DNA from: AEGEAN-183 sp964342745
Lineage (GTDB): Bacteria > Pseudomonadota > Gammaproteobacteria > Magnimaribacterales > Magnimaribacteraceae
Assembly: GCA_964342745.1 (NCBI GenBank)
Contig: CAYFFW010000030.1
Coordinates: 1 to 13,998 of the forward strand
Length of the DNA: 13,998 bases
Reading direction: 5' to 3'
The notes beneath the pieces were generated by a model. The model worked only from the letters and a program-made list of their open reading frames with translations. It was not told where the DNA came from and did no database searches. Positions 1-7,493 of this stretch are shown piece after piece. The translations under genes were made by a program, and so were the position numbers. Every line of letters begins with the position of its first letter. The stretch's first letter is position 1.

Positions 1-701
1 CTTTGTATAGGTCTATAAGGCAATTAAATCCTTCTCCTTATATGTATTACTTAAATTTAAATGAATTTCATATAGTAGGGTCTTCTCCAGAGATACTTGC
101 GAGACTTGAAGATGGAAAAATTACAGTAAGACCTATAGCTGGGACTCGTAGAAGAGGTAAAGATGAAGAAGATGATAAAGCTATGGAAAAAGATATGGTT
201 AATGATCCAAAAGAGATTGCTGAACATTTGATGTTAATAGACTTAGGTAGAAATGATGTTGGAAGGGTAGCTAAACCAGGAACTGTTAAAGTTACAGAAA
301 AATTTGGTATTGAAAAATACAGCCATGTTATGCACATGGTTTCTAATGTGGAAGCCGATTTAGATGAAGGTTTAAGTGCTATAGATCTCTTTAAGGCTAC
401 TTTTCCGGCCGGCACAGTATCAGGAGCCCCTAAGGTGAGGGCAATGGAAATTATTGATGAATTTGAACCAGTAAAAAGAGGAATTTACGGAGGAGCGATT
501 GGCTATCTTTCTTGGCAAGGCAATATGGATATGGCCATAGCAATAAGAACAGCTATCATAAAAGATGAAGTTTTATATATCCAAGCTGGAGGAGGATGGG
601 TAGCCGATTCTAAACCAGATCTAGAGTGGAAAGAGTCCTTAAATAAAGGAAGGGCTATTTTTAAAGCAGCTGAAATGGTTCAAGAGAAGTTGGAAGGTTG
701 A
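1..701 (+). CDS. trpE: anthranilate synthase component I, 3' part (TrpE)
   Basis: This is the C-terminal part of the large subunit of anthranilate synthase, which with TrpG makes anthranilate from chorismate and glutamine, the first committed step of tryptophan synthesis. The gene is cut by the window edge. The first full codon is at base 3, a TTG that is almost certainly an internal leucine rather than a start. About 232 residues of the chorismate-binding domain are visible: PIAGTRRRG near residues 44-52, the DLGRNDVGRV block near 80-89, FPAGTVSGAPKVRAMEII near 134-151 and YGGAIGYL. The Ala in PIAGT is the anthranilate synthase form; aminodeoxychorismate synthase PabB usually has Lys there, so TrpE is favoured over PabB. 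The N-terminal feedback-inhibition region lies outside the window. The stop codon is one base before trpG, so the two are surely co-transcribed. Confidence 0.95.
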   Translation, partial: LYRSIRQLNPSPYMYYLNLNEFHIVGSSPEILARLEDGKITVRPIAGTRRRGKDEEDDKAMEKDMVNDPKEIAEHLMLIDLGRNDVGRVAKPGTVKVTEKFGIEKYSHVMHMVSNVEADLDEGLSAIDLFKATFPAGTVSGAPKVRAMEIIDEFEPVKRGIYGGAIGYLSWQGNMDMAIAIRTAIIKDEVLYIQAGGGWVADSKPDLEWKESLNKGRAIFKAAEMVQEKLEG

Positions 702-702
702 T

Positions 703-1266
703 ATGTTATTGATGATTGATAATTATGATTCCTTCACTTACAACCTAGTTCAGTATTTTTATAAATTAGGGCAAAAAGTTGAAGTATACAGAAATGACCA
801 AATCTCTTTAGCAGAGATAAAAAAGAAGAACCCTAAATATATCGTTATTTCTCCAGGACCTTGTACCCCAAAAGAAGCTGGTATTTCTGTAGATTTAATC
901 CATGAATTCAAAGATAAACTTCCGATCTTGGGAGTCTGCCTAGGTCATCAGTGTATAGGAGCGGCATTTGGGGCAAATATTTCAAAAGCCAATAAAATTA
1001 TGCACGGAAAAATATCAGAAATATTCCATGATGGGTCTGGTTTATTCAAAGGCTTTCATAGAACTTTTAAAGCTACTAGATACCATTCTTTGGTTATTCA
1101 GAAGGAAACCTTATCCAAAGAGTTTAGTATCAATGCTTGGACAGAAGATCAAACAGTTATGGCGATTCAACACGAAAAGTATCCAATAACAGGGTTACAG
1201 TTTCATCCTGAATCTATAGCAACGGAGAAGGGCATAGAGCTATTAAAAAACTTTTTAACCTATTAA
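703..1266 (+). CDS. trpG: anthranilate synthase glutamine amidotransferase subunit (TrpG)
   Basis: This 187-residue class I glutamine amidotransferase releases ammonia from glutamine and passes it to TrpE. The catalytic triad is visible: Cys79 in GVCLGHQ (77-83), and His168 and Glu170 in FHPES. The N-terminal MIDNYDSFTYNL and the PGP motif near 51-53 are typical of TrpG/PabA. Length is normal for a free-standing subunit, with no fusion to TrpD as in E. coli. The ATG follows the trpE stop by one base and has a GGAAGG Shine-Dalgarno at 692-697, inside the end of trpE. TrpG and PabA cannot be told apart by motif alone, and in genomes with one copy the protein can serve both enzymes. The position between trpE and trpD fixes its main role. 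Confidence 0.95.
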   Translation: MLLMIDNYDSFTYNLVQYFYKLGQKVEVYRNDQISLAEIKKKNPKYIVISPGPCTPKEAGISVDLIHEFKDKLPILGVCLGHQCIGAAFGANISKANKIMHGKISEIFHDGSGLFKGFHRTFKATRYHSLVIQKETLSKEFSINAWTEDQTVMAIQHEKYPITGLQFHPESIATEKGIELLKNFLTY

Positions 1267-1273
1267 GGTTTTC

Positions 1274-2290
1274 ATGGACATACAAGAAAGTATAAAAAAA
1301 ATTAAATCTGGCGAGGATCTTTTTAGAGAAGAAATTAAATCTATTATGAATCTGATCTTAACCGGATCGGTATCTGAATCTGTAATAAAGTCCTTTTTAT
1401 CTTCTTTAAGCACTAAAGGAGAGTCCATCCAAGAAGTCATAGGTTCAGCCGAAGTTATGAGAGAGCTTTCAACAAAAGTTTCTGTAGATAAGAAGCACCT
1501 AGTAGATACTTGCGGTACGGGTGGAGTTGGATCAGGTATTTTTAATGTATCTACCACTGCTGCTTTCGTAGCAAGCTCTTGCGGTGCAAAAGTAGCTAAA
1601 CACGGGAACAGGAGTGCAACACGAAAAAGTGGAAGTGCTGATTTATTGGAAACAGCGGGAGTATCTATAGAACTTAATCCTGAGCAGGTAAAAAAATGTA
1701 TAGAAAATATTGGTCTGGGTTTTATGTTTGCACCCTCTCACCATAGTGCAATGAAACACGCCATTGGACCAAGAAAAGAGTTAGGTATTAAGACTATCTT
1801 TAATCTTTTAGGCCCTTTGACAAATCCTGCTGGAGCCTTAAATCAAGTAATGGGAGTTTTTGATCGTAAATGGGTTCTTCCTATTGCAGAAGTATTAAAA
1901 GAATTGGGTAGTAAGAATGTGCTTGTTTTACATTCTGAAGATGGTTTAGATGAGATAAGCACTGCCGCACCAACTTTCATTGCTGAATTGCGGAATAATG
2001 AAATTAAGGAATACTCTATTTCACCAAGTGATTTTGGATTAAAAGTTCTCTCGATTGAAGAGCTAAAAGTAAATTCACCTGAACAAAGTTTAAAGTTAGC
2101 TAAGGAAGCTCTAAAAGGAGAAAATAAAGCTGCCGCTCAGATGGTGGCTATGACATCAGGTGCTGCTTTATACGTAGCTGATATAGCAACCTCATTAGAA
2201 GAGGGGGTAGAAATATCATTACAAAGTATTAATGAAAGAACAGGTTTGAAAAAAATCGAACAACTAGTGTCGTTTAGTAAATCTTTATAG
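1274..2290 (+). CDS. trpD: anthranilate phosphoribosyltransferase (TrpD)
   Basis: TrpD transfers the phosphoribosyl group of PRPP to anthranilate, giving phosphoribosyl-anthranilate. The 338-residue length is normal for the free-standing enzyme. Visible family motifs are the glycine-rich PRPP loop DTCGTGG (78-84), NVST (91-94), KHGNRS (109-114) followed by KSGSADLLE (118-126), and downstream GPRKELG and FNLLGPLTNP, which belong to the anthranilate and nucleoside-phosphorylase-like fold. The ATG has an AAGG ribosome site at 1265-1268 that overlaps the end of trpG, and the gap to trpG is 7 bases. The residues after KHGNR read SATRKSGSAD, slightly different from the commoner SVSSKSGSAD. I see no frameshift or truncation. 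Confidence 0.96.
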   Translation: MDIQESIKKIKSGEDLFREEIKSIMNLILTGSVSESVIKSFLSSLSTKGESIQEVIGSAEVMRELSTKVSVDKKHLVDTCGTGGVGSGIFNVSTTAAFVASSCGAKVAKHGNRSATRKSGSADLLETAGVSIELNPEQVKKCIENIGLGFMFAPSHHSAMKHAIGPRKELGIKTIFNLLGPLTNPAGALNQVMGVFDRKWVLPIAEVLKELGSKNVLVLHSEDGLDEISTAAPTFIAELRNNEIKEYSISPSDFGLKVLSIEELKVNSPEQSLKLAKEALKGENKAAAQMVAMTSGAALYVADIATSLEEGVEISLQSINERTGLKKIEQLVSFSKSL

Positions 2291-2298
2291 AAAAATAA

Positions 2299-3093
2299 AT
2301 GAAAAAAAGTTATCTAACAGAAATATTAAAAGCAAAGAAAGATTTTGTAGAAAGAAAAAAAAAGAAGCATTCAATAACAAAAGAAGATTTTATTAAGTCA
2401 GAAGTCCAAAATCAGGATTGTTTTTTGAATGCACTTAAGGCTTCAATAGATACACATCAGTTTGCTGTTGTGGCTGAAATGAAAAGAGCTTCACCAAGCC
2501 AAGGGCTTATTAGACAAAAATATGATCCTTCAGAGATAGCAAAACAATATTTAGATGCCAAAGCTTCTTGTTTGAGCATTCTTACTGATGAGAATTTTTT
2601 TCAAGGATCTTTAGATCACTTATCTATAGTCAAAAAATTGGTGGATTTACCTGTATTAAGGAAGGATTTTATAGTTGATAAATTCCAGATTTTTGAAAGT
2701 CAAAAGTGCGGGGCAGACTGTATATTATTAATAGTAGCAGCTTTATCAAAGGATGAATTACATGAATTTAATAACTTGGCCTTAGGTCTTGGAATGGAAG
2801 TCTTAATTGAAGTTCACAATGAACAGGAATTAGAAATTGCCTTAGATTTAAAACCCAAAATAATTGGAATAAATAATAGGAATCTTGAAACATTCGAAGT
2901 TAATCTAGAAACTACAAAGAGGCTTAGCCAACAAATACCAAATGAAATTCTAGTTATCTCAGAAAGTGGCATTAAGAAGTCTAAAGACATTGAATCTATA
3001 ATTTCTTGTGGTGTGAACGCTTTTCTTGTAGGAGAGGCTTTTATGAGGGCTCAAGATCCTGGTAGAGAGTTGAAGAAGCTATTTTTTACATAG
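2299..3093 (+). CDS. trpC: indole-3-glycerol phosphate synthase (TrpC)
   Basis: TrpC closes the ring of carboxyphenylamino-deoxyribulose phosphate to form indole-3-glycerol phosphate. At 264 residues it is the monofunctional enzyme, without the TrpF domain fused to it in enterics. The (beta/alpha)8-barrel catalytic residues are in place by motif: Glu60 and Lys62 in AEMKRASPS, Lys122 in VLRKDF, Glu171 in LIEVH, Asn192 in GINNRN and the serine of SESG (221-224). The phosphate-binding end of the barrel reads FLVGEAFM near 242-249. The spacing to trpD is 8 bases with no strong Shine-Dalgarno, which suggests coupling to upstream translation. trpF, trpB and trpA do not follow, so the rest of the pathway must be encoded elsewhere. 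Confidence 0.96.
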   Translation: MKKSYLTEILKAKKDFVERKKKKHSITKEDFIKSEVQNQDCFLNALKASIDTHQFAVVAEMKRASPSQGLIRQKYDPSEIAKQYLDAKASCLSILTDENFFQGSLDHLSIVKKLVDLPVLRKDFIVDKFQIFESQKCGADCILLIVAALSKDELHEFNNLALGLGMEVLIEVHNEQELEIALDLKPKIIGINNRNLETFEVNLETTKRLSQQIPNEILVISESGIKKSKDIESIISCGVNAFLVGEAFMRAQDPGRELKKLFFT

Positions 3094-3105
3094 ATAATAT
3101 TTAAG

Positions 3106-3315
3106 GTGAAAAACTTAGGTATCGTTCTCTTAATAGGAAGCTGGATAGTTCTTACAGCTTATGGAGTCTATAAAGGGGTTCTAGAATCAGAATCTTTTAT
3201 TTTCTCAGTATCTGTCTCAGTACTCTGGATAGGAATTCTAATTTTACTAATTTCTGCTATAAGGCAGAGGTATAAAGAATCCAAGAGCGATCCCTATAAT
3301 GATGTGGAGGTTTAG
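3106..3315 (+). CDS. small two-helix membrane protein of unknown function
   Basis: I do not recognise a family. The 69-residue product has two hydrophobic stretches, about residues 4-22 (LGIVLLIGSWIVLTAYG and onward) and 31-50 (FIFSVSVSVLWIGILILL), and ends in a charged, soluble tail rich in Arg, Lys, Glu and Asp. It is therefore probably an inner-membrane protein with two helices. The start is GTG at 3106; no ATG is available in the hydrophobic N-terminus, and the frame is closed upstream by the trpC stop. It lies 12 bases after trpC and 2 bases before a YbjQ family gene whose ribosome site sits inside this gene's last codons. Co-transcription with trp and coupling to the YbjQ gene are therefore likely. 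I infer that it works with the YbjQ protein, perhaps as its membrane partner. No enzymatic motif is seen. Confidence 0.75.
   Translation: MKNLGIVLLIGSWIVLTAYGVYKGVLESESFIFSVSVSVLWIGILILLISAIRQRYKESKSDPYNDVEV
3306..3310 (+). promoter_or_regulatory. strong Shine-Dalgarno of the ybjQ-like gene
   Basis: GGAGG lies 7 bases before the ATG at 3318 and inside the final codons of the upstream membrane-protein gene. It is one of the best Shine-Dalgarno matches in the window, supports the ATG at 3318, and suggests efficient or coupled translation of the YbjQ protein. Confidence 0.7.
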
Positions 3316-3317
3316 AG

Positions 3318-3638
3318 ATGTTAGTTGTTTCCAGTCACGATGTACCTGGTAAGAGGATAGTCAAGACTTTAGGTCTAGTTAAGGGCAATACTATAAGAGC
3401 GAGGCATATAGGCAAGGATATACTTGCTGTATTTAAAAATATAGTTGGAGGAGAAATTCAGGAATATACTAAGTTAATGGCTGAAAGCAGAGAACAAGCC
3501 ATAGATCGTATGATAGAAGACGCACTACTATTAGGAGCCAACGCCATAATAAGTGTCTCCACAACTACTTCAGTGATCTCTCAGGGAGCCGCTGAACTTC
3601 TAGTTATAGGGACTGCAGTTGTAATTGAAGATAACTGA
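3318..3638 (+). CDS. YbjQ/UPF0145 (DUF74) family protein
   Basis: The 106-residue protein matches the YbjQ family, sometimes named putative heavy-metal-binding domain. Recognisable landmarks shared with E. coli YbjQ are G.IVK.LG.V.G (near 11-23), the central IVGGEIQEYTKLM (near 42-54), the helix starting ESREQAIDRM (56-65), LGANAIISV (72-80) and the C-terminal VIGTAV. The family forms small oligomeric (pentameric) alpha/beta rings, and its biochemical role is not settled. No obvious His/Cys metal site is seen here apart from His7 and His30. It sits directly behind a small membrane protein gene at the end of the trp operon, and its stop is only 23 bases from the end of the convergent RRM gene. 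Confidence 0.85.
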   Translation: MLVVSSHDVPGKRIVKTLGLVKGNTIRARHIGKDILAVFKNIVGGEIQEYTKLMAESREQAIDRMIEDALLLGANAIISVSTTTSVISQGAAELLVIGTAVVIEDN

Positions 3639-3661
3639 GATTTTTCTTTTAGAAAGTTCTT

Positions 3662-3907
3662 TTAACTTCTTTCAGTAGCCGTATCTACTCTTAGCTCTCT
3701 TCCGCCAAAATCCTTACCGTTAAGTGTATCAATTGCTGATTGTCCTCCATCAGAGGATTCCATTTCAACAAAACCAAAACCTTTTGAGCGTCCTGATCTA
3801 CCTTCAGTAATTATTCTTACGGCCTTTACAGGACCGCACTGAGCAAAATGAGCTTCCAGCTCTTCTTCCGTACAGCTCCACGGAAGATTTCCAACATATA
3901 AATTCAT
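3662..3907 (-). CDS. single-RRM RNA-binding protein
   Basis: This 81-residue protein is one RNA recognition motif and almost nothing else. RNP2 is LYVGNL (residues 3-8) and RNP1 is KGFGFVEM (42-49), with the aromatic residues Tyr4, Phe44 and Phe46 that stack on RNA bases. A short loop rich in Gly, Arg and Ser (EGRSGRSKG) precedes RNP1. Bacterial proteins of this type resemble the cold-inducible Rbp proteins of cyanobacteria and are widespread in proteobacteria; they bind single-stranded RNA and are thought to act as chaperones or post-transcriptional regulators. The ATG has a good AGGA site 7 bases upstream (3915-3918). It is transcribed alone from its own promoter, against the trp operon. 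The C-terminus ends just after the RRM, with no glycine-rich tail. Confidence 0.93.
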   Translation of the reverse strand: MNLYVGNLPWSCTEEELEAHFAQCGPVKAVRIITEGRSGRSKGFGFVEMESSDGGQSAIDTLNGKDFGGRELRVDTATERS

Positions 3908-3930
3908 ATATTTTTCCTAATTAATCCAAT

Positions 3931-3951
3931 GCAGTGATACTGCGAGACGCA
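3931..3951 (-). repeat. two overlapping small inverted repeats at the RRM gene 5' end
   Basis: GCAGT-GAT-ACTGC at 3931-3943 and TGCG-AGA-CGCA at 3941-3951 are perfect short inverted repeats that share three bases, so they are mutually exclusive as hairpins. With transcription starting near 3944, the first would form right at the 5' end of the RRM mRNA. The second straddles the start point and could act only as DNA. The sequence is clear; the function is inference. Confidence 0.5.
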
Positions 3952-3978
3952 CTATACTTATGTAAAACAAATTAGCAA
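3951..3978 (-). promoter_or_regulatory. sigma-70 promoter for the RRM gene
   Basis: Read on the minus strand there is TTGCTA (complement of 3973-3978), a 16-base spacer, and TATAGT (complement of 3951-3956), matching sigma-70 consensus at 4/6 and 5/6. Transcription would start near 3944, giving a leader of about 37 bases. The leader begins with a 5-bp hairpin at 3931-3943 (GCAGT, 3-base loop, ACTGC) and holds the AGGA ribosome site. Just upstream of the -35 is a 13-base AT palindrome at 3982-3994 that could be an operator. Confidence 0.55.
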
Positions 3979-4001
3979 TATATTTAACTTAAATTTCATA
4001 A

Positions 4002-4634
4002 TTATATGTAGTAACTTGTTGATGTCATTAACTTAGCTACAAAGGACATTCCTTCCTTTATTTCATCTGGTAGTTCCTTTGCTCCTGATTCTTTAGCCTT
4101 TTTTGCATGCATATCTTCGTCTTCCCTCATACTTCTAATGACTTTTTTTGTTTTTATATCCTTTTCATTAATCTTATCTAGATGAGAATCAAGGTGATTT
4201 ACTACTTGTTTCTCTGTTTCTTCTACGAAACCTAAACTCCATTTATCTCCTGCTAAACCAGTTAGGGCACCAATTGAAAATGACATAAAAAACCAAATAG
4301 GATTTAGAGCACTAGGTTGGTCACCTAACTCATTAAGTCGCCTATTACACCATGCTAAATGATCCATCTCTTCATCCGCAGCTTGCTTCATTTGGTCCCT
4401 GGTTCGTTTGTTTTGAGCAGTAAAACTTTGTCCAAGATAAAGAGCCTGAGCACAAACCTCTCCAGAATGATTTACCCTCATAAGGCCAGAAGAATGATTT
4501 CTTTCTAATTCATTAAGATCATTCTCTTCAATATCTTCTGCAGGATAAGCTCTTTGATATTCCTTTAAATCTGAAAGAGAAGATTTAATTCCCTTATCTA
4601 ATTCTATAATCAAGGTATCTAAATAACTTTTCAT
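4002..4634 (-). CDS. coq7: 2-polyprenyl-3-methyl-6-methoxy-1,4-benzoquinone monooxygenase, COQ7 family
   Basis: Coq7 hydroxylates demethoxyubiquinone, the penultimate step of aerobic ubiquinone synthesis, with a ferritin-like di-iron centre. The 210-residue protein shows the expected ligands: Glu59 in HSGEV, Glu89 and His92 in EEMDHLAW, the Glu138/Glu139 pair in FVEET, and Glu173 with His176 in EDEDMH. A weakly hydrophobic segment near 112-128 (NPIWFFMSFSIGALTG region) fits membrane-surface attachment, and the C-terminus ends in the hydrophobic TSTSYYI. It is the Pseudomonas/Acinetobacter-type protein, which replaces the flavoprotein UbiF of E. coli. Its ATG overlaps the purD stop in an ATGA, and a purine-rich GAGAGAG lies just upstream, so translation is coupled to purD. 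It is the last gene of the purine operon. Confidence 0.95.
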   Translation of the reverse strand: MKSYLDTLIIELDKGIKSSLSDLKEYQRAYPAEDIEENDLNELERNHSSGLMRVNHSGEVCAQALYLGQSFTAQNKRTRDQMKQAADEEMDHLAWCNRRLNELGDQPSALNPIWFFMSFSIGALTGLAGDKWSLGFVEETEKQVVNHLDSHLDKINEKDIKTKKVIRSMREDEDMHAKKAKESGAKELPDEIKEGMSFVAKLMTSTSYYI

Positions 4635-5911
4635 GACTCTCTCTTAATAGCGCGATGACCAATGTCTGTTCTATAGAAGCTGTTTTTCCATTTAATCTTT
4701 TCAACACAATTATAAGCATTAACTTGTGCTTCGGTGGTATTTTTTCCTAAGGCCGTAACACATAGAACTCTGCCTCCATTAGTTTCAATTACACCATCTT
4801 TTAATTTTGTACCGGCGTGGAAAACTTTAAGATTTTTAGTTTCGACAGGTATTCCTTCAATAATATTTCCTTTCTCATATTTGTATGGATAACCCCCTGC
4901 AGCCATTACAACCCCTAGTGAAACTTTAGGACTCCATTCAAGTTTCGTTGGTATCAAATTTCCCTTACTAGCCTGATAACATAATTCAAAAAGATCAGAT
5001 TCCATCCTCATAAGGACAGGTTGAGTTTCTGGATCTCCAAAACGGCAATTAAATTCCAAAACTTTAATGTTTTGTTCGTTGTCTATCATCAGCCCGGCAT
5101 AAAGAAAGCCGCAATAATTTATCCCTTCACTAAGTAAACCTTCAATGGTTGGATTTATCACTTCATTTATAATTTTTTTATGTAAGTTTTTTGTAACAAC
5201 AGGTGCAGGGGAATATGCACCCATTCCTCCTGTATTAGGGCCTAAATCTTTATCATCTCGTGTTTTATGATCTTGAGACGATGCCAAAGGAAGAACAGTT
5301 TTGCCATCAGTTAAGACTATAAAGCTAGCTTCTTCTCCTTCTAAGAACTCCTCAATTACTATCTCATTGCCTGCTTCGCCAAAAGCCTTTTCTTGCATAC
5401 AGTCTTTTATTGCCTTTTCAGCTTCCTCATAACTCAGAGCAACTGTTACTCCTTTTCCTGCAGCTAAACCATCTGCTTTAATAACAATTGGAATGGATGA
5501 TTTCTTTAAATAATTTAAGGCTGCATCTTGGTCTGTAAAAGATTCATAAAGGGCAGTTGGTATTTTATGTTTGCTAAGGAAGTCCTTCATAAATTTCTTG
5601 GAGCCTTCTAATTGAGCAGCTTGTTTTGAAGGACCAAAACAATTTAAGCCTAGAGATTTAAATTTATCTGTTATTCCTTCTACTAGAGGAATTTCAGGAC
5701 CTATAATAGTTAAATCAATGGAATTATTTAGAGCAAAATTACTAAGACCCTCTATATCATCTACAGATATTTCAATGTTCGAAACACCTTCTTCTCTTGA
5801 TGTACCACCATTTCCTGGTGCTACATAGACTGTTTTAACTGACTGACTCTGTTTGATCTTCCAGGCCAGCGCATGCTCTCTTCCTCCATTTCCTACTATA
5901 AGAACTTTCAT
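4631..5911 (-). CDS. purD: phosphoribosylamine-glycine ligase (PurD)
   Basis: PurD joins phosphoribosylamine and glycine with ATP to give GAR, the second step of purine synthesis. The 426-residue length is normal for the monofunctional enzyme. The ATP-grasp order is intact: N-domain GNGGREHAL (7-15) and APGNGG (31-36), GPE (71-73), KADGLAAGKG (145-154) of the ATP-binding lid, the glycine-rich GPNTGGMGAYSP (224-235), and the metal-binding EFNCRFGDPETQ (286-297). The C-domain contains VVMAAGGYP. The ATG is two bases after the purH stop without a clear Shine-Dalgarno, as expected for coupled translation. The last base triplet overlaps the coq7 start. Confidence 0.97.
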   Translation of the reverse strand: MKVLIVGNGGREHALAWKIKQSQSVKTVYVAPGNGGTSREEGVSNIEISVDDIEGLSNFALNNSIDLTIIGPEIPLVEGITDKFKSLGLNCFGPSKQAAQLEGSKKFMKDFLSKHKIPTALYESFTDQDAALNYLKKSSIPIVIKADGLAAGKGVTVALSYEEAEKAIKDCMQEKAFGEAGNEIVIEEFLEGEEASFIVLTDGKTVLPLASSQDHKTRDDKDLGPNTGGMGAYSPAPVVTKNLHKKIINEVINPTIEGLLSEGINYCGFLYAGLMIDNEQNIKVLEFNCRFGDPETQPVLMRMESDLFELCYQASKGNLIPTKLEWSPKVSLGVVMAAGGYPYKYEKGNIIEGIPVETKNLKVFHAGTKLKDGVIETNGGRVLCVTALGKNTTEAQVNAYNCVEKIKWKNSFYRTDIGHRAIKRES

Positions 5912-5913
5912 TA

Positions 5914-7479
5914 CTAATGACGGAAATGACGCATTCCAGTAAAAATCATTGTAATATCTGCTTCATTTGCTGCCTCTATGACTTCATCGTCTTTAATTGA
6001 TCCCCCTGGTTGAATAATCGAAGTAATACCCATAGAAGCGGCTACATCTATTCCATCTCTGAATGGAAAAAAAGCATCTGAAGCCATGGCGCATCCTTTA
6101 GTATCAAAACCTCTTTCTTTGGCCTTTGATGCAGCTATTTGGGTACTGTCAATTCTGCTCATTTGACCAGCTCCAACTCCCACAGTTTGATTATTTTTTG
6201 CAAAAATTATGGCGTTTGACTTTACAAATTTACAAACCTTCCAAGCAAATAAACAATCTTGAATTTCATCTTCTGTAGGGTTACGAGAAGATACTACCTT
6301 TAAGTCTTTTCTTGAAAGAGTCCCACTATCAATTTCCTGAACAAGAAGACCATCGGTAACACTTAAAAACTTAAATCCTGGAGATAAAGAATCCATTTTA
6401 TCCATCTCTAGGACTCTAATGTTTTCTTTAGTTTTCAAAATTTCTTTTGATGAAGAAGACACTCCCGGGGCGATTATGACCTCAACAAATTGGTTATCAA
6501 TTATTCGCTTAGCAGTTTTATTATCTAACTCTCTATTGAAAGCAATAATACCGCCGAAAGCAGAAGTTGGGTCTGCTTCAAATGATTTTTGGTAGGCTTC
6601 TGTCAGGTCTACATCAGTTGCAACACCACAAGGATTTGCATGTTTTACAATTACGCAGGTTGGGTTTTTAAAGCTACGAACACACTCAACGGCTGAATCA
6701 GTGTCAGCTATATTGTTATAAGAGAGTTGTTTTCCTTGAATCTGAGTTGTATTTCCAACTCCATTCCCTTTTTTAGTGTCGTCAATATAAAAAGCAGCTT
6801 TTTGATGAGGGTTCTCTCCATAACGCATTATTTCTTTTCTTTGGAATTTAGCAAAAATACGATCTGGGAAATCATCTTCGTAAAGATGAGATAAATAACC
6901 TGAAATAATGGTGTCGTAATTTGCTGTATGGGTAAAAGCCTTAGTTGCTAAGGAGCCTCTCATTTTTTCAGAAAGAGCACCTCCATTTATTTTCATTTCT
7001 TCAAGAATTAGTGGGTAATCCTCTGGATTTACAACTACTCCAACAAATTTATTATTTTTGGCAGCAGATCTCAGCATACTAGGTCCGCCAATATCAATAT
7101 TTTCTATAGCTTCATCTAAAGTAACATTCTCTTTTGAAATAGTTTCTGAAAATGGATAGAGATTAACTACAACCAAATCTATGGGAAGAATCTTATTTTT
7201 TTCCATTACTTCTTGATCTAGATCTCGCCTAGCCAGGATTCCTCCATGAACTCTTGGGTGGAGAGTTTTTACTCGACCATCCATCATTTCTGGAAAATCA
7301 GTAAATTGACTTATTTCTAAAGCGTTAACATCCGCTTTTTGTAAGGCTTTTAAAGTTCCACCAGTTGAAACTATTTCTATATTAAACTCAGAAGTTAAAA
7401 CCTTACAAAATTCAACCAGCCCAGTTTTATCTGAAACACTTATTAGAGCTCTTTTTATAGGTTCGGCTGTTTCTGCCAT
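5914..7479 (-). CDS. purH: bifunctional AICAR transformylase/IMP cyclohydrolase (PurH)
   Basis: PurH carries out the last two steps to IMP: 10-formyl-THF-dependent formylation of AICAR and ring closure. The 521-residue protein has the N-terminal methylglyoxal-synthase-like cyclohydrolase domain, about residues 10-150, with SVSDKTG, STGGT (38-42) and DGRVKTLHPRVHGG (67-80). The transformylase domain carries RYGENPHQ (219-226), the catalytic Lys269-His270 pair in VKHANPCG, SAFGGIIAF (296-304 region), and GAGQMSR and SDAFFPF near the C-terminus. The N-terminus aligns with known PurH from the first residues, so the ATG at 7479 is preferred although no good Shine-Dalgarno precedes it. It follows fis by 14 bases, which contain a 12-base inverted repeat. 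fis-purH-purD is also the order in Pseudomonas. Confidence 0.97.
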   Translation of the reverse strand: MAETAEPIKRALISVSDKTGLVEFCKVLTSEFNIEIVSTGGTLKALQKADVNALEISQFTDFPEMMDGRVKTLHPRVHGGILARRDLDQEVMEKNKILPIDLVVVNLYPFSETISKENVTLDEAIENIDIGGPSMLRSAAKNNKFVGVVVNPEDYPLILEEMKINGGALSEKMRGSLATKAFTHTANYDTIISGYLSHLYEDDFPDRIFAKFQRKEIMRYGENPHQKAAFYIDDTKKGNGVGNTTQIQGKQLSYNNIADTDSAVECVRSFKNPTCVIVKHANPCGVATDVDLTEAYQKSFEADPTSAFGGIIAFNRELDNKTAKRIIDNQFVEVIIAPGVSSSSKEILKTKENIRVLEMDKMDSLSPGFKFLSVTDGLLVQEIDSGTLSRKDLKVVSSRNPTEDEIQDCLFAWKVCKFVKSNAIIFAKNNQTVGVGAGQMSRIDSTQIAASKAKERGFDTKGCAMASDAFFPFRDGIDVAASMGITSIIQPGGSIKDDEVIEAANEADITMIFTGMRHFRH

Positions 7480-7480
7480 T

Positions 7481-7492
7481 CAGACTGGTCTG
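7481..7492 (-). repeat. 12-base inverted repeat between fis and purH
   Basis: CAGACTGGTCTG consists of 5-base arms (CAGAC/GTCTG) around a 2-base centre. It fills nearly the whole 14-base gap between the fis stop and the purH ATG, where the purH ribosome site would normally be. The loop is too short for a stable hairpin, so a protein-binding DNA site or chance is more likely. It does not resemble the E. coli PurR operator. Confidence 0.4.
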
Positions 7493-7493
7493 C

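Noticed and set aside
68..415. 115-codon minus-strand ORF inside trpE
   Set aside because: It is antisense to the conserved chorismate-binding motifs, and its composition is that of a shadow frame.
3091..3108. Stop-codon read-through fusing TrpC to the membrane protein
   Set aside because: The two genes are in the same frame with only a TAG between trpC and the 12-base gap, but nothing else suggests read-through; a GTG start explains the second gene.
3639..3673. Bidirectional terminator between the ybjQ-like and RRM genes
   Set aside because: AAGTT/AACTT makes only a weak AT stem and the T-run precedes it on the plus strand; termination may occur here, but no convincing hairpin is present.
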